A stretch of DNA of 64,000 bases from Syngnathus acus (lineage: Eukaryota; Chordata; Actinopteri; Syngnathiformes; Syngnathidae): NCBI RefSeq assembly GCF_901709675.1, contig NC_051091.1, positions 12,808,967 to 12,872,966 of the forward strand, read 5' to 3'. The position numbers and the translations under genes are program-made. Positions 9,470-19,801 of the stretch are shown here, in pieces; the first letter of the stretch is position 1; each line of letters opens with the position of its first letter. The notes under the pieces are model-generated. The model ran no database searches. It worked only from the letters and a program-made list of their open reading frames with translations, and was not told where the DNA came from.

Positions 9470-12400
9470 ATGGCAAGCACAACAGCAGGAATCATTGCAG
9501 CACAGCTGTTATTCGACGGTTCAGAAGATAAATATGAACTATGGGAAACAAGATTCCTGGGACACCCGCACATTCGTAAGTTAAAAAGGACAATTTTGAA
9601 TGAGCCCGCAACCGACACCAGTGAAGAGGAATTAGCCCAAGATGTAGCTAAAAATGCTGACTGTTATGCAGAGCTGATAAGGCTGTTAGACGACAAAAGC
9701 TTATCACTTATCAGACATGATGCAGCTGATGATGGCAGGAAAGCCTTGAAAATGCTCAGAGAACATTATTCAGGAAAAAGCAAGCCAAGAATCATAAACT
9801 TGTATACCTCGTTGACCAGACTGAACATGACAGGTAACGAGAGTGTAACAGACTATATGATAAGGGCAGAAAACCTGATTACTGCTCTGAGGGATGCAGG
9901 TGAGACTATGAGTGATGGATTGACCATAGCAATGGTGTTAAATGGCCTACCTGATTCCTTCAAGCCACTAACCGTACATGTAACACAAAATGAAGATACA
10001 GTTACATTCACCGATTTCAAGAGAAGGCTACGGATTTATGAAGAAACTGAGAGGATGAAACTAATAGAGTCTGCAGATAATGTGATGAAAACTTGTGTGA
10101 AGCCAAGCCGAGGCTCCACTAAAAAGCACATCAGTAACAGAAACGGTGAAGATTCTGCTGACCTGACATGCTACAGATGTGGAACAAAAGGGCACAAGTC
10201 AAGAGGATGTACCAGAAAAGTTTGGTGCAGTTACTGCAACAGCAACACGCATCAAGAGTCCATATGCAGGAAAAAGAGGACTCAAGATGGAGCGAGACAA
10301 ATCGCAGAGGGAGAGACTGGTAACCAAGATCAACTTTTCAAAGCCGAGCACATGAAAAAGAAGAGACTGTCAGATAACGTGAAGATGAAAGGCATCATGG
10401 TGGACGGGGGAGCTACATCTCACATTGTGAATGACATCCAGACGTTCACCAGCTTCGATGAGTCATTCAAGCCTGAGTCTCATTCAGTGGAACTAGCCGA
10501 CGGGACCAAGTGCAGTGGAATAGCACAACGCAGAGGAACAGCGGTGATCTACCTACGTGACGATGCCGGGCGCCAGCAGACAGCGCAGCTGAGAGAGGCG
10601 TTGTACATGCCCTCATATCCTCACAACATCTTTTCGGTGGCAAGAGCAACAAATGGAGGAGCGACTATCACCTTCAAGAAAGGAGACAGTCACATAGTTA
10701 CCAAAGACGGCAGCAGGTTTGACATCCATGAGAGTGGTAACTTGTTTTATTTGCCAACCATTGAAAAGAATGTTATTGATAAATGTAAACAATGTGTGAG
10801 TCATGATGTGCAAACTTGGCACGAGATTTTTGGACATTGTAACTTCGATGATGTACAAAGATTACATGGTGTAGTGAAAGGTATGGAGATAAAAGGCAGT
10901 GCAGTAAAACCCGCATTCTGTGAGGTATGCACACAGGGAAAATTCACCCAGACAAGGAACAGAGAGCCAGATAGTAAAGCTAAAAAGCCTTTAGAACTAG
11001 TGCACACTGACCTAGCGGGTCCCATGCGGACACCAAGCATAGAAGGGCACAGATATGCACAGTCTTTCACCGATGACTACTCAGGGACCATATTGGTGTA
11101 TTTTCTTATGTCTAAAGCAGATACAGTACAGGCTACAGAGCGGTTCTTAGCAGACATAGCACCTTATGGGGAAGTAAAATGTATCCGTTCAGATAACGGG
11201 ACTGAGTTCACAAGTCGAGACTTCCAGACATTGTTGAGGATAAATAGGATTAAACACGAGACGTCTGCACCATATTCTCTCCACCAAAACGGTACAGCAG
11301 AAAGAGGGTGGAGAACACTGTATGATATGGGCAGGTGTTTTCTCATAGAGAGTAAGCTACCAGATACGCTGTGGAACTACGCTATCCAAACAGCAGCTTA
11401 CGTGAGAAACAGATGTTACAATAGACGTACAAAGAAAACGCCATACGAACTGTTAAACGGCAGGGAACCAAATGTATCCAAACTACAAAAATTTGGATCT
11501 GTATGTTTTGCTTACAAACAAGAGAAAGGCAAACTAGAGTCAAGGTGCGAGCAGGGTGTGTTCGTAGGTTATGACAAAAACAGCCCAGCTTACCTGGTGT
11601 ATTATCCAGATACAGAGAAGGTTCAGAAGCATAGATTGGTGAAATTCACCCAAGCAGCCAAAGAGAAGGAAACACAAACACCTGAGTCACATACAGGATG
11701 TAATGACATAGAGGTACATCCCAGGGTCAACAAGGATGAAAATGTTGATGATGAATGTGTGTATGTGCCAGATGATTGTACCCAAAGTGATGTTTCCAGA
11801 GCTCTACCTGACATGACTGAACGTACACCACGGGATAGAGCTACTGAGACTGAGATTAGAAGGAACCCACCGAGAAACAGGAGACTTCCAAGCCACCTAC
11901 AGGAGTTTGAGACCGAGGACACGGTTGACAAACTGATAACATGCGTGGACTTTTGTTACAAAGCCGTATGCGACATTCCTCAAACCTACCAGGACGCCAT
12001 AGTGTCATCCAAGTCAAAGCAGTGGAAAAATGCAATGGACGAGGAGATGAGATCACTGGAGGAAAACAAGACCTTCACCCTCACCCAGTTGCCACCGGGT
12101 AAACAGGCAGTGGGTGGTAGGTGGGTCTATGCACTCAAGAGTGACATTGATGGATCAGACAAGTACAAGGCAAGATTTGTGGCAAAAGGCTACAGTCAGA
12201 GACAAGGGACTGACTATGAGGAAACATTCTCACCTACAGCCGACATGACAAGTGTGCGAGTAATAATGCAAAAAGCGGCGCAAGAGGATCTTATTCTACA
12301 CCAGATGGACGTTAAGACAGCTTATTTGCATGCACCAATTGACTGTGAGATATATCTGGAGCAGCCACAAGGTTATGAAAAAGAGTCTGAAAATGGTGAA

Positions 12401-13513
12401 AAAATGGTATGTAAATTGCACAAGTCTCTTTATGGTTTAAAACAATCAGGCAGGAACTGGAATGTGATGTTACATACATATCTGAGTGAAAATGGTTTTG
12501 AACAGAACCCAGCAGACCACTGTGTGTACACGAGAGAAAAAGATAATGAGAAGGTTATTTTGCTAGTATGGGTGGATGATCTCATAATAGCAGCTAGTAG
12601 CGAGAATGTACTAAACAGTGTAAAAGGGATGCTTGCAGACAGGTTTAAAATGAAAGACCTTGGTAAGTTAAACCATTTTTTAGGGATAGACTTTAACCAG
12701 ACAGAGGGCCAGGTAAAAATGGCACAGAAGAGATATGTAAACAAGATACTTGACAGATTTGAAATGCATAATTGCAGGCCCAGAGAGACTCCTTGTGAGC
12801 CAAAGCTTGAGTATTCAGAGGATGCTCAGAAAATGAAAGACCCAAGGAAATATAGGGAAGCTGTGGGAAGTTTAATTTACTTGTCCACATGCACTCGACC
12901 AGATCTAAGTTATGTGGTCAGTAAACTATCCCAGCACTTTGCTTATCCAACAGAGGAACACTGGAGCACAGTTAAACATGTGTTCAGATATCTCAAAAAC
13001 ACCACAGAACAGGAGCTACGTTTTAAAAGAAGTGAGACACTAGGTCTAAGAGTGTACTGTGATGCTGATTGGGCATCAGATGTAACAGACAGGCATAGTA
13101 CAACAGGATTTTGTGTCAACATGAGTGAGAGGAGCGCTCTCATGTCTTGGAAAACAAGAAAACAATCAACTGTGGCTTTGTCTACATGCGAAGCAGAGTA
13201 TATGTCCTTAGCATCAGCTATTCAGGAATGTATCTACTTAGAACAGCTGCTGAGAGGCATAGACAAATACGAGTATGCACAAACTAAAGTGTACGAAGAC
13301 AATCAAGGTACTATTGCACTAGCCAGAAACCCAGTAAGCAGGCAAAGATGCAAACATATAGATATAAAGTACCACTTCATCAGAGAACATGTAAAAAGTG
13401 GGAAGATAATCTTAGAGTACTGTCCTACTGAGCAAATGGTTGCTGACGTGTTAACTAAACCAGCTACGAAACTTAAACTAAGAAGGTTTGCTCAGGACAT
13501 GTTTGGTACTTAA
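9470..13513 (+). CDS. copia gag-pol polyprotein
   Basis: One 1347-residue frame contains, in order: a Gag capsid-like region; a CCHC zinc knuckle (CYRCGTKGHKSRGC, about residue 234); a protease motif VDGGATSH (about 310; the usual DSG is DGG here); an integrase zinc-binding region (H-x-H, then CEVC, about 450-485) with catalytic D (HTDLAGPM), D (RSDNGTEF) and E (NGTAERGW) near 513, 574 and 610; a reverse transcriptase with QMDVKTAYLHA, LYGLKQSGRNW and WVDD near 1033; and an RNase H with CDADWASD and STCEAEYMSLA. Integrase before reverse transcriptase is the copia order. No stop or frameshift is present, so it may still be functional. WVDD in place of YVDD and DGG in place of DSG are the oddities. 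Confidence 0.96.
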   Translation: MASTTAGIIAAQLLFDGSEDKYELWETRFLGHPHIRKLKRTILNEPATDTSEEELAQDVAKNADCYAELIRLLDDKSLSLIRHDAADDGRKALKMLREHYSGKSKPRIINLYTSLTRLNMTGNESVTDYMIRAENLITALRDAGETMSDGLTIAMVLNGLPDSFKPLTVHVTQNEDTVTFTDFKRRLRIYEETERMKLIESADNVMKTCVKPSRGSTKKHISNRNGEDSADLTCYRCGTKGHKSRGCTRKVWCSYCNSNTHQESICRKKRTQDGARQIAEGETGNQDQLFKAEHMKKKRLSDNVKMKGIMVDGGATSHIVNDIQTFTSFDESFKPESHSVELADGTKCSGIAQRRGTAVIYLRDDAGRQQTAQLREALYMPSYPHNIFSVARATNGGATITFKKGDSHIVTKDGSRFDIHESGNLFYLPTIEKNVIDKCKQCVSHDVQTWHEIFGHCNFDDVQRLHGVVKGMEIKGSAVKPAFCEVCTQGKFTQTRNREPDSKAKKPLELVHTDLAGPMRTPSIEGHRYAQSFTDDYSGTILVYFLMSKADTVQATERFLADIAPYGEVKCIRSDNGTEFTSRDFQTLLRINRIKHETSAPYSLHQNGTAERGWRTLYDMGRCFLIESKLPDTLWNYAIQTAAYVRNRCYNRRTKKTPYELLNGREPNVSKLQKFGSVCFAYKQEKGKLESRCEQGVFVGYDKNSPAYLVYYPDTEKVQKHRLVKFTQAAKEKETQTPESHTGCNDIEVHPRVNKDENVDDECVYVPDDCTQSDVSRALPDMTERTPRDRATETEIRRNPPRNRRLPSHLQEFETEDTVDKLITCVDFCYKAVCDIPQTYQDAIVSSKSKQWKNAMDEEMRSLEENKTFTLTQLPPGKQAVGGRWVYALKSDIDGSDKYKARFVAKGYSQRQGTDYEETFSPTADMTSVRVIMQKAAQEDLILHQMDVKTAYLHAPIDCEIYLEQPQGYEKESENGEKMVCKLHKSLYGLKQSGRNWNVMLHTYLSENGFEQNPADHCVYTREKDNEKVILLVWVDDLIIAASSENVLNSVKGMLADRFKMKDLGKLNHFLGIDFNQTEGQVKMAQKRYVNKILDRFEMHNCRPRETPCEPKLEYSEDAQKMKDPRKYREAVGSLIYLSTCTRPDLSYVVSKLSQHFAYPTEEHWSTVKHVFRYLKNTTEQELRFKRSETLGLRVYCDADWASDVTDRHSTTGFCVNMSERSALMSWKTRKQSTVALSTCEAEYMSLASAIQECIYLEQLLRGIDKYEYAQTKVYEDNQGTIALARNPVSRQRCKHIDIKYHFIREHVKSGKIILEYCPTEQMVADVLTKPATKLKLRRFAQDMFGT

Positions 13514-13618
13514 ATGTGCATAGTGCATTTGTGTTATTGTTTTATTTGGCCCAAAGAGGCAAACTGTGTTATTGTTTTGTTTTTCTAGATAACACAGTGA
13601 GTTAAGTGCGAGTGGGTG

Positions 13619-13966
13619 TGTTAAGTATTATTGTTTATGTCCGCCCTTAGACTCACTGTGTGTATTAAGGTACCAATTCTGTTTACCTTTTTGTTGTTAT
13701 ATACGGTAATGACGTCACTACATTGATGCTACCGGGGAAGAAAGTCCTGTGACAACGGACATGCGGATTGTTGTATGGGATTGACTGACGGAGAAGTTGT
13801 TGCGTTTAGCGCCAGTGTGTTTGTTAAATAAATACGCTGTGTTTTCAGCTGAAAAAGGAACCACGCATCGTCCTACTTTTCTCCACCACGCAGACAGCGG
13901 ATAAGTCACCGCTGCACACCATTCATTTGGTTAAGAAAAAGGAACCCCCTTCTTTTTCACTTTACA
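13619..13966 (+). repeat. copia 3' LTR
   Basis: It has the same length as the 5' LTR, with five substitutions, two of them in the C/T tract near the end. The G-rich stretch agtgggtg just before it is a weak polypurine tract. Confidence 0.95.
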
Positions 13967-14301
13967 GCCCCTTTGACATTCGTTAGCTTTATTTGACTTA
14001 ACGTGCTAATATGCAAAGACATTCTATTTTAGTTTTGTACAGCATTATTTTAAGAAAACAACAATTAGAAGGCAAAGCAAAAAGTCAAGTTTTTGGCAGG
14101 GAGTTTTGAGTGGCTAGCATATTAGAATCTGCCCTCGTACTGAGTAGCATCTCTACATTCAGAAATGAAACGAGAAGACGATCTGGATACGGAGCAGAAG
14201 GTGGAAATCACACAGGTGAGAGATGAAAATGACTTACTTCTTCTCTTTTTCTGGATACCCTCGCTATCATAACAGTGTCCAAAAGCTCGTTGTGAACTCA
14301 C

Positions 14302-14380
14302 CAGCCTGGAGTTTCTTTTTGTTTCTTGCTGGCGTGAAGACAGAAAGTCCATCTCAGTCTGGTGACGCTGCACATGCTCC
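14302..14380 (-). CDS. ripor3: ripor3 coding exon 3
   Basis: The acceptor is tctccgcag and the donor is gtgagt. It encodes residues 85-111, a charged helical stretch (EHVQRHQTEMDFLSSRQQ) ending in KRNSRL, a hallmark of the family. The copia retrotransposon lies in the next intron downstream. Confidence 0.88.
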
Positions 14381-14439
14381 CTGCGGAGACACACGCGCAC
14401 ACACACGTGCACACACACTCGCACTTTAGACGTCCAAGC

Positions 14440-15110
14440 TCAGTTTTCAGACCTAGATGTCTGAGGTTAAATTTCAGGCGGTATATTTGAGTCCTTGACC
14501 ATCAATCTGTTGATCTCTCATCACAGTTTTTTAGACCGCTGACTTTGGACAACAGACTTCAAATCTCAGACTACAGATCTGAGATTTCAGACCAGATATC
14601 AATTCTCACAACTTGCATGGGAGACCCTAAATTCGTTTTCAGACCCTTGATCTTAGACTTCAAACATCAGATATTAGACTTCAGACCACAGATACCAGTC
14701 CTCATAAGTCAGACCTTGGAACTCAGGCCTCAATTTTCACAACTTGGATTACAGACCTCAGATGTTAGACATTACAGACTCCAGACCTCTTGTCCATGTA
14801 CAGTACTTCAGACCTCACACTTTAGACAACAGAGCTATGACATCCAAATTTCAGACCTAAAAACTTAAGATATCAATCCTCAGAATTCACATTAGAGATC
14901 CCATATCTATTTTCAGAACTCTGAGCTCGCAATTCAAAGCTCAGATGGGAAATTTCACTTGCCTAATACAAATCTTCAGATCCCAGGCAAAAGATTTCAA
15001 GAATCAGAACTCACTTCTCACACATTAGATAACAGACTTCAGGCCTCAGAGGTGAGCCATCAGATTTCTGAACTCAGAAAATAGATCTTAGATGGCAGAC
15101 CTACCATCTG
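14440..15110. repeat. degenerate CAGACTTCAGACCTCAG-type tandem array 1
   Basis: About 670 bp consist of imperfect 15-20 bp units built from cagacttcaga, cagacctcaga, ttagac and similar words, with no fixed period. The array fills most of the intron between ripor3 coding exons 2 and 3. A related array lies at 35830-36530. Confidence 0.75.
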
Positions 15111-15154
15111 TGCCACATGAGCAGAAAATGGCACGTGACCTGGAGTAACCCTAC

Positions 15155-15310
15155 CTGAGGCCTTTGCGAAGCGCCTGGAAGACGTGGTCGACGTCCTCTG
15201 GCTGCATGGACCAGACGGCTCCGAACCCTCTTCTAGGAGACAAAGGAGCTCTCGGAGTTTTTCTTTCAGACACGGAGTTGAGGCGCAGTGAGTTCCAAGT
15301 GGAGGAAGGC
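15155..15310 (-). CDS. ripor3: ripor3 coding exon 2
   Basis: The acceptor is gctcttttcag and the donor is gtaggg. The 156 bases encode residues 33-85, including NSLRLNSVSERK and QPEDVDHVFQALRKGLR. The latter matches the family's conserved segment before the long helical region. A second AG inside the exon at about 15237 could serve as an alternative in-frame acceptor. I prefer the longer form because the extra segment aligns with the RIPOR3 N-terminus. Confidence 0.8.
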
Positions 15311-16496
15311 CTGAAAAGAGCAGCCATGGGCAGTGTTCATACCCTGCACTCAAGTAGATGTGTGGATACTTGTGTAAAAAATACTTTGGTCAAAGTACAA
15401 GTATTGATTTGGAACCTAATTAAAAGTAGAACAAAAACCTGACTGAAAATTAACTACAAAGTTAAGAAGTGACTTTTGAATTTAATACCCGTTTTGAAAA
15501 ATTGAAAGCAAAACCTTTGCACACAAAATAGCTTCCATTCTTTTCTGAACTTGCCTAATACGCATATTGGGGAGAAGAAAAAAATTATATTAATTTATAT
15601 TATATTATGTTACATGTTGTTATTTCAACTGAAGAGGGAGCAACAGCAATGTGTAAATACTCTTATTAATTTATACAAACATAGTTGCTCCATCAGAGCA
15701 CAGACACGGCACACAAAGCTTGGTAACTTTTCAATTACACATAAGGCACAGCTCATTAACGTCATGACACATAGATACAAAACATTCAGTAGATAACAAG
15801 ACATTCAGGGAATAACAGAACAAATGTCTGCCTTATGAGGATATGTTTTTCCTTCTTTTCCCCTCCACTATAAAGCCTTCTGACGGGAACTATGAGGTTG
15901 TTGTTTCATCTGCTGAAGTGCATTGTGTACTGACTGCCGTAAAACAACCCAAGATCTTGCAAATAAAGAACCTTTGCATACAAAATAGCTTCCATTCTTT
16001 TCTGAACTTGCCTAATACGCATACTGGGGAGAAGACAAAAATTATGTTACATGTTGTTATTTCAACCAAGCATTAATTAGCATTGGCTTGACTTTTATGC
16101 TATCAAAACTTTGTGAACCATGTGACCTCCTAAAATGCTTAATTAGCCCCATTAACAGAAACTGGAAGCAAAAAAAAACCACCTTACTTGTATGCCTTTT
16201 GTCAGATTAGACTGCACATTTTTTAATCATGGAAACTTTTGCTTTTTAAGATGACACAGCACATAAATTGTTCCAAGAGCAAACAACAACACACAATCCT
16301 CAAATCGGGCCATTCCTTCTCCTCATCTGTAGCTGCTATTGTGAATGCACCTTGGATCCCATTCATACACGTGGCTGCAATCCCAGTTTTTCCCCCCCAC
16401 CTGATAAGAAGATCTCAATCAAGATCAAGACCACCGTTGACATTCCCCTCATTCCTCTCTTTGTCCTTTCCCCGCGATTGTTTTTATGAAGCATTG
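15311..16496. repeat. intron start with ~100-bp direct duplication
   Basis: A block beginning with caaaatagcttccattc occurs at about 15512-15635 and again at 15969-16068. The copies differ at a few bases and are 457 bp apart. The stretch 15332-15440 (cagtgttcatacc..., then repeated aagtacaagta words) resembles the end of a common fish hAT-type element, but I find no partner end. There is no gene. Confidence 0.5.
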
Positions 16497-16770
16497 GCAT
16501 CCACCACGCCCGGACTGACCATCGGGAGAACCGGGAGTATTCCCGAAGCGCCGGCCTAGAATTGGCCTGCTGGCCTGAGTCTCTCTGCGTCACTTTTTTT
16601 TTTTGTCTGCTGGTGCGGCGGCTGGTCTATCAGAGAGACAGGCCAGGCCACTCAGGCCAGTAGCATGTGAGAAGGGAAAGACGATTGGTTTATATCAATT
16701 AACACCCGTCCCCACAGTCCGTATCAACCACACAGCGCGTGTGGAGGAAGGGGTGTGTTAATAGTAATTA

Positions 16771-17447
16771 CAGTCAAACCTCGCTTTTCGAACGTCCCGG
16801 TTCTCGAACAAATCGGAATTCTAACGAAAAATTCGAGATTTTTTTTGCTTCGGTTGTCGAACAAAATTCGAAGGTCGAACCTCGCGAGATGACCCGAAAG
16901 GACCCGAGAAAACCCGACCGCGCGGCCTGGATGCCGACTGACTTCGTTCGTTACGGTATTTTCGTTACTTTGAGGATTGTATTAACTCCTAATCATGCCT
17001 CCAAAGAAAGCAAGTGGGAGCAGTAAAGCATCCTAAAACACAAAGACGCTCTTAAAGCAATGCGACAGTGATCGCCCGGCGCGCTGCGGTTGCGCGATCG
17101 GACCAAATTAAGCTCCCTGCGCACTGAGGTCCACTTAAATTTTGGAAAGTACATCAGGACTTTAAAAATATTTTCTAAATTTCAGCGCACAATAATGCGA
17201 ACAGCGCGGTGCAGTTGCGCGGTCGGCGGCGCGCTACGGTTGCGCGTTCGGCGGTGCGCTGCAGTTGCGCGATCGGACAAAAATGCGCAAATGAAAAAAT
17301 GCTTAAAAAAGTCGCTTTTTTGTGTCTTGGGACGGATTAGATTTTTTTCCATTATTTGTAATGGGAAAAATAGATTCGGAATTCGACCGATTCACTTCTC
17401 GAGCCGCGTTCTGAAACAGATTGTGGTCGAAAACCGAGGTTTGACTG
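16771..17447. mobile_element. Tigger/pogo-like MITE, copy 1
   Basis: Inverted ends cagtcaaacctcg and cgaggtttgactg are flanked by TA on both sides, as for Tc1/mariner-superfamily insertions. The length is 677 bp. A second copy in the other orientation is at 43911-44599. Its short internal frames are not credible genes. Confidence 0.85.
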
Positions 17448-18217
17448 TACTATGCAAGGTGCCGGCTGCTGAAGCTAGCGAGCAGTGCAAGTGAGAATAA
17501 TGGACTTCGAACGTGGTAAAAAGAGGAGGAAAGACGGTGCGGAGAGGGACAAAAAAAGAAAGGCGCTGGAGGAGGACGCGGCCAATTGCAGAAAAGTTAC
17601 GGATTTATTCAGCACCCCCCTCCCAACACACGCGTGCGTTAAAAACCTGTGTGAGCCCGCGCGTGTATGCATGCCAGTTTGCATGTGTTGTGTGTGTATA
17701 TGAGCCGCTGCCATGTAATAAGGCTGTCCCTCTGCTGATTTATTGTTAGATTTAATTCTAGTTGATTTTGTAAGTTGAAGAGTCATTTGTTAGTCTTTCT
17801 TACTTGCACATTCCTCTAAACTTTGTAACTGGCCCTGGCTAAATTAATATTGAAATATGTCTATGTTTCCTCTGCAAAAGTGGAAATATTGCCAGTTTTT
17901 GATTTGTTTTTCCCGGTACTACTCACAACAAAACCCAAAGAATGATTGTGTGCATGTGTGTGCGCACAAATGCGTTTTGCTTGTGCCCATGCATTTAAGT
18001 GTGGGTGTGAACATGCACGTGTGGGTAACAACGTCCGGGAGGCAAACGGTGAATGGATAACATCGCGCACATAGAATAGCGCAAGCACATTCGCGCAAGA
18101 CCGAAAGAAAAAAACGGCATGAAAATGAAGGATCGAAAAAGCTCGATTTTTTTTTTTTTCCAACCGGGGCGCAGGGAGTCCTAAAAAAAAAAAAAAACAA
18201 AAAAAAAAAAACTACCA

Positions 18218-18525
18218 TCTCAGTGGCCTAGTGGTAGAGTGTCCGCCCTGAGACTGGAAGGTTGTGGGTTCAAACCCCGGCCGGGTCATACCAAAGACTA
18301 TAAAAATGGGACCCATTGCCTCCCTGCTTGGCACTCAGCATTAAGGGTTGGAATTGGGGGGTTAGATCACCAACTGATTCCCGAGCGCGGCACCGCTGCT
18401 GCTCACTGCTCCCCTCTCCCCCAGGGGATGGATTAAAATCACACGGGGATGGGTTAAATGCAGAGGACAAATTTCACCACACCCAGGTGTGTGTGACGAT
18501 CATTGGGACTTTGACTTTTTTTGGG
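18218..18525 (+). mobile_element. tRNA-derived SINE, family 1
   Basis: The 5' part is tRNA-like, with an A-box-like tagtggtagagtg and a B-box ggttcaaaccc, for RNA polymerase III. A body and a GACTTTGACTTTT tail follow. A close copy lies at 27757-28077 in reverse. Such SINEs move using LINE proteins, and the tail resembles the LINE 3' repeats in this window. Confidence 0.88.
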
Positions 18526-18869
18526 TAAGGCCAGGGTGGCCTGGTTACATAACCGACTCCTGGCCTGAAAAAAATCTCCCAGTCTGGCCCTGGCATCCAC
18601 GCAGGCTGAAAAGAGTAACAAGTGTAGAAAGTACAGACATCTGACATCAAATGTTCGCGAGTCCGTGTAAAAAAATCTGTCGGAAAAAAATCATGTAATC
18701 AAGTACAAATACCTGAAAATTCAATTGTGCAGTGAAATATAATTGACCATGAAACGCATTATTTTGTCCAAGAAATGGCACACTCTTTGAAGTGTGATAA
18801 CTCAGTCATTTTTTAATACTTTTTTACTTTCAGCCACTCAAAATGTTCAGCGGCATGAGACCTATCCAT

Positions 18870-19161
18870 CAGAGGCGTAGCCAAGCCGGGGCGAGCCGGG
18901 GCGGCGCCCCGGTTAGGACTCCCTGCGCCCCGGTTGGAAAAAAAAAAAAAAATCGAGCTTTTTCGATCCTTCATTTTCATGCCGTTTTTTTCTTTCGGTC
19001 TTGCGCGAATGTGCTTGCGCTATTCTATGTGCGCGATGTTATCCATTCACCGTTTGCCTCCCGGACGTTGTTTTAGCGATCAGCGAACGGCGTGGGTGAT
19101 GTTCGATTTTTTTTCCTGTGGGCGTGCGCCCCTACTGGAAAAATTCCTGGCTACGCCTCTG
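18870..19161. mobile_element. hAT-type MITE
   Basis: The inverted ends are cagaggcgtagcca and tggctacgcctctg, with an 8-bp duplication ctatccat (18862-18869 and 19162-19169). The length is 292 bp. Its middle (18911-19069) is present inverted at 18029-18182 as a fragment of another copy. Confidence 0.9.
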
Positions 19162-19224
19162 CTATCCATACATATGTATTGTTCATTTATTTGTTTATTT
19201 GTTTGTATTTCATACCCTCTACGG

Positions 19225-19437
19225 CAGGGGTCACCAACTCCGGTCCTCAAGGGCGCCAATCCAGCCTGTTTTAGATGTATCCCCCCTGCAACACACCTGA
19301 TTCAAATAATCAGGATCGCTATCAGCCTTAATAGAGCTTGCTGATGAGCTGATCATTTGAATCAGGTGTGTTGTTGCAGGGCTGCACCTAAAACAGGCTG
19401 GATAGGCGCCCTTGAGGACCGGAGTTGGTGACCCCTG
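19225..19437. mobile_element. palindromic hAT MITE, family 2, copy 1
   Basis: Long inverted ends (caggggtcaccaactccgg) and a core with acctgattcaaat and its inverse make it nearly palindromic. The 8-bp duplication is ctctacgg (19217-19224 and 19438-19445). The length is 213 bp. Confidence 0.92.
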
Positions 19438-19445
19438 CTCTACGG

Positions 19446-19801
19446 GCAATAAAAGCAATATTGTGCCACGAGCACAAATAACTATGATGCACTGCGTATT
19501 GCCCTATGCGTAGTGTGCGCAAAAATGTACTTGCTGAAATGCGCAGGGATGACACGCGCGTACGTGACTGTACATTCTTGTGCATGATTGCATACCAAGA
19601 CACAACAGTATTCTCAAAAATAAGACCGTTCCGGCCCGATTCTGTGCACGCAAACTCACTCTACAACTAGAATGTGCAATTTCTGGAGAAATTGCGTGTG
19701 AAGGCGAAATGTATGAATAACTTCTTCGGGGAATGCTGCCGAATGACGTTGAAACGTGTTGAATTACTTGAGAAATGTAGAAATTTTGGAGAATTTGTGT
19801 T
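19446..19801. other. intron sequence, nothing recognised
   Basis: No coding exon or known element is visible. The last 100 bp grade into the minisatellite. Confidence 0.4.

Larger units (their letters stand above)
8827..13966 (+). mobile_element. Ty1/copia retrotransposon, structurally complete
   Basis: It has 348-bp LTRs (TG...CA) at both ends, a 5-bp duplication gcccc (8822-8826 and 13967-13971), a primer-binding site directly after the 5' LTR, and one 1347-codon gag-pol frame without a stop. I count 5 differences between the LTRs (about 1.4 percent), so the insertion is fairly young. It lies in a ripor3 intron, antisense to the gene. Confidence 0.96.
16505..18592 (+). mobile_element. hAT element with TTF-like transposase start, nested
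   Basis: The ends cacgcccggactg and cagtctggccctg are imperfect inverted repeats, flanked by an 8-bp duplication gcatccac (16497-16504 and 18593-18600). At 17500 an ATG opens MDFERGKKRRKDGAERDKKR and RKVTDLFS, which resembles the basic start of ZMYM/TTF-type hAT transposases; the rest is missing. A TA-flanked MITE (16771-17447) and a SINE (18218-18525) are inserted inside. It is a 2.1-kb deletion derivative. Confidence 0.8.

Noticed and set aside
15060-15353. 97-codon frame starting MSAGYEH as the ripor3 exon
   Set aside because: The correct frame is another one; acceptor, donor and phase fit 15155-15310 with RIPOR motifs.
18218-18290. tRNA gene
   Set aside because: The A- and B-box belong to a SINE with a second copy at 28000. 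The acceptor stem is absent and the body continues as SINE.
15332-18860. A single large hAT element from cagtgttcatacc to the region near 18850
   Set aside because: Only one convincing end was found. The inner element 16505-18592 is well bounded, but an outer partner end and duplication are not visible.
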